Shown here piece by piece: positions 6,562 to 6,651 of a stretch of 6,651 nt of DNA. The DNA lies in contig CAYRBI010000232.1 in the NCBI GenBank assembly GCA_964422415.1, positions 1-6,651 of the forward strand, in the 5' to 3' direction. The position numbers were made by a program, and so were the translations under genes. The first letter of the stretch is position 1; each line of letters starts with the position of its first letter. This stretch comes from OLB16 sp964422415 (lineage in GTDB: Bacteria > Hinthialibacterota > Hinthialibacteria > OLB16). The notes under the pieces are model-generated. The model was not told the origin of the DNA. It did not search any database and worked only from the letters and a program-made list of their open reading frames with translations.

Positions 6562-6651
6562 GTGTCTCCACCCCATCGGTAGAGAAAAAAGTGAATGGGC
6601 ATAGGATCTTGGGCCGGTTCGTGTTTATGATTATCCTGTTGTGACTGATTG
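6562..6651. other. Non-coding tail of the window
   Basis: I see no supported gene, hairpin with T-run or other element in these 90 bases. A GTG at 6591 opens a 17-codon hydrophobic reading frame that stops at 6642-6644, which is too short to call. Confidence 0.5.

Noticed and set aside
6591..6644. GTG-started 17-codon hydrophobic reading frame resembling the start of a signal peptide
   Set aside because: It ends at a TGA after 17 codons, lacks a clear Shine-Dalgarno and lies at the window edge. It could be the broken start of a next gene, but nothing here shows that.
1..6651. Mobile element, CRISPR array, tRNA/rRNA or defence system
   Set aside because: I saw no transposase or integrase motifs, no spaced direct repeats, no RNA-gene signatures and no nuclease/toxin-like proteins on either strand.

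Overview
The window holds four genes, all on the + strand and closely spaced. It looks like ordinary bacterial chromosome. The mix of a TIM-barrel sugar-phosphate isomerase/epimerase, an NtrC-type sigma-54 activator, a very large secreted beta-helix/LamG protein and a secreted leucine-rich-repeat protein is typical of environmental bacteria of the PVC group (Verrucomicrobiota, Lentisphaerota/Kiritimatiellota, Planctomycetota). That placement is an inference from protein style and moderate GC; there is no rRNA or other marker to confirm it.

Layout: 1-124 is non-coding, with a short AT-rich hairpin, a C-rich/G-rich palindrome running into a G-quadruplex-like tract, and a strong ribosome binding site. 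125-991 encodes a sugar isomerase/epimerase-like protein. 992-2371 encodes a receiver-AAA+-HTH response regulator whose GTG start directly abuts the preceding TGA. 2372-2470 is a short gap with a small perfect dyad. 2471-5314 encodes a 947-residue exported protein made of a right-handed beta-helix, a chitobiase-C-terminal-like module and LamG jellyroll material. 5368-6561 encodes an exported protein with 22-residue leucine-rich repeats. 6562-6651 has no gene I can support.

The first two genes probably form a translationally coupled pair. All four could share a transcript, since the gaps are 0, 99 and 53 nt and I see no convincing terminator between them. The first two proteins lack signal peptides and are cytoplasmic; the last two are exported and built for binding. 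A regulated sugar or polysaccharide response with surface or secreted binding proteins is a plausible theme, but no histidine kinase, no sigma-54 promoter and no recognisable catalytic glycosidase lies in the window.

The most interesting observation is the LamG region of the large protein: an N-terminal half-domain, a complete domain, then a C-terminal half-domain. The two halves add up to 211 residues against 212 for the complete copy, as if one LamG domain were nested inside another. I found no sign of a defence system, mobile element, CRISPR array or RNA gene.
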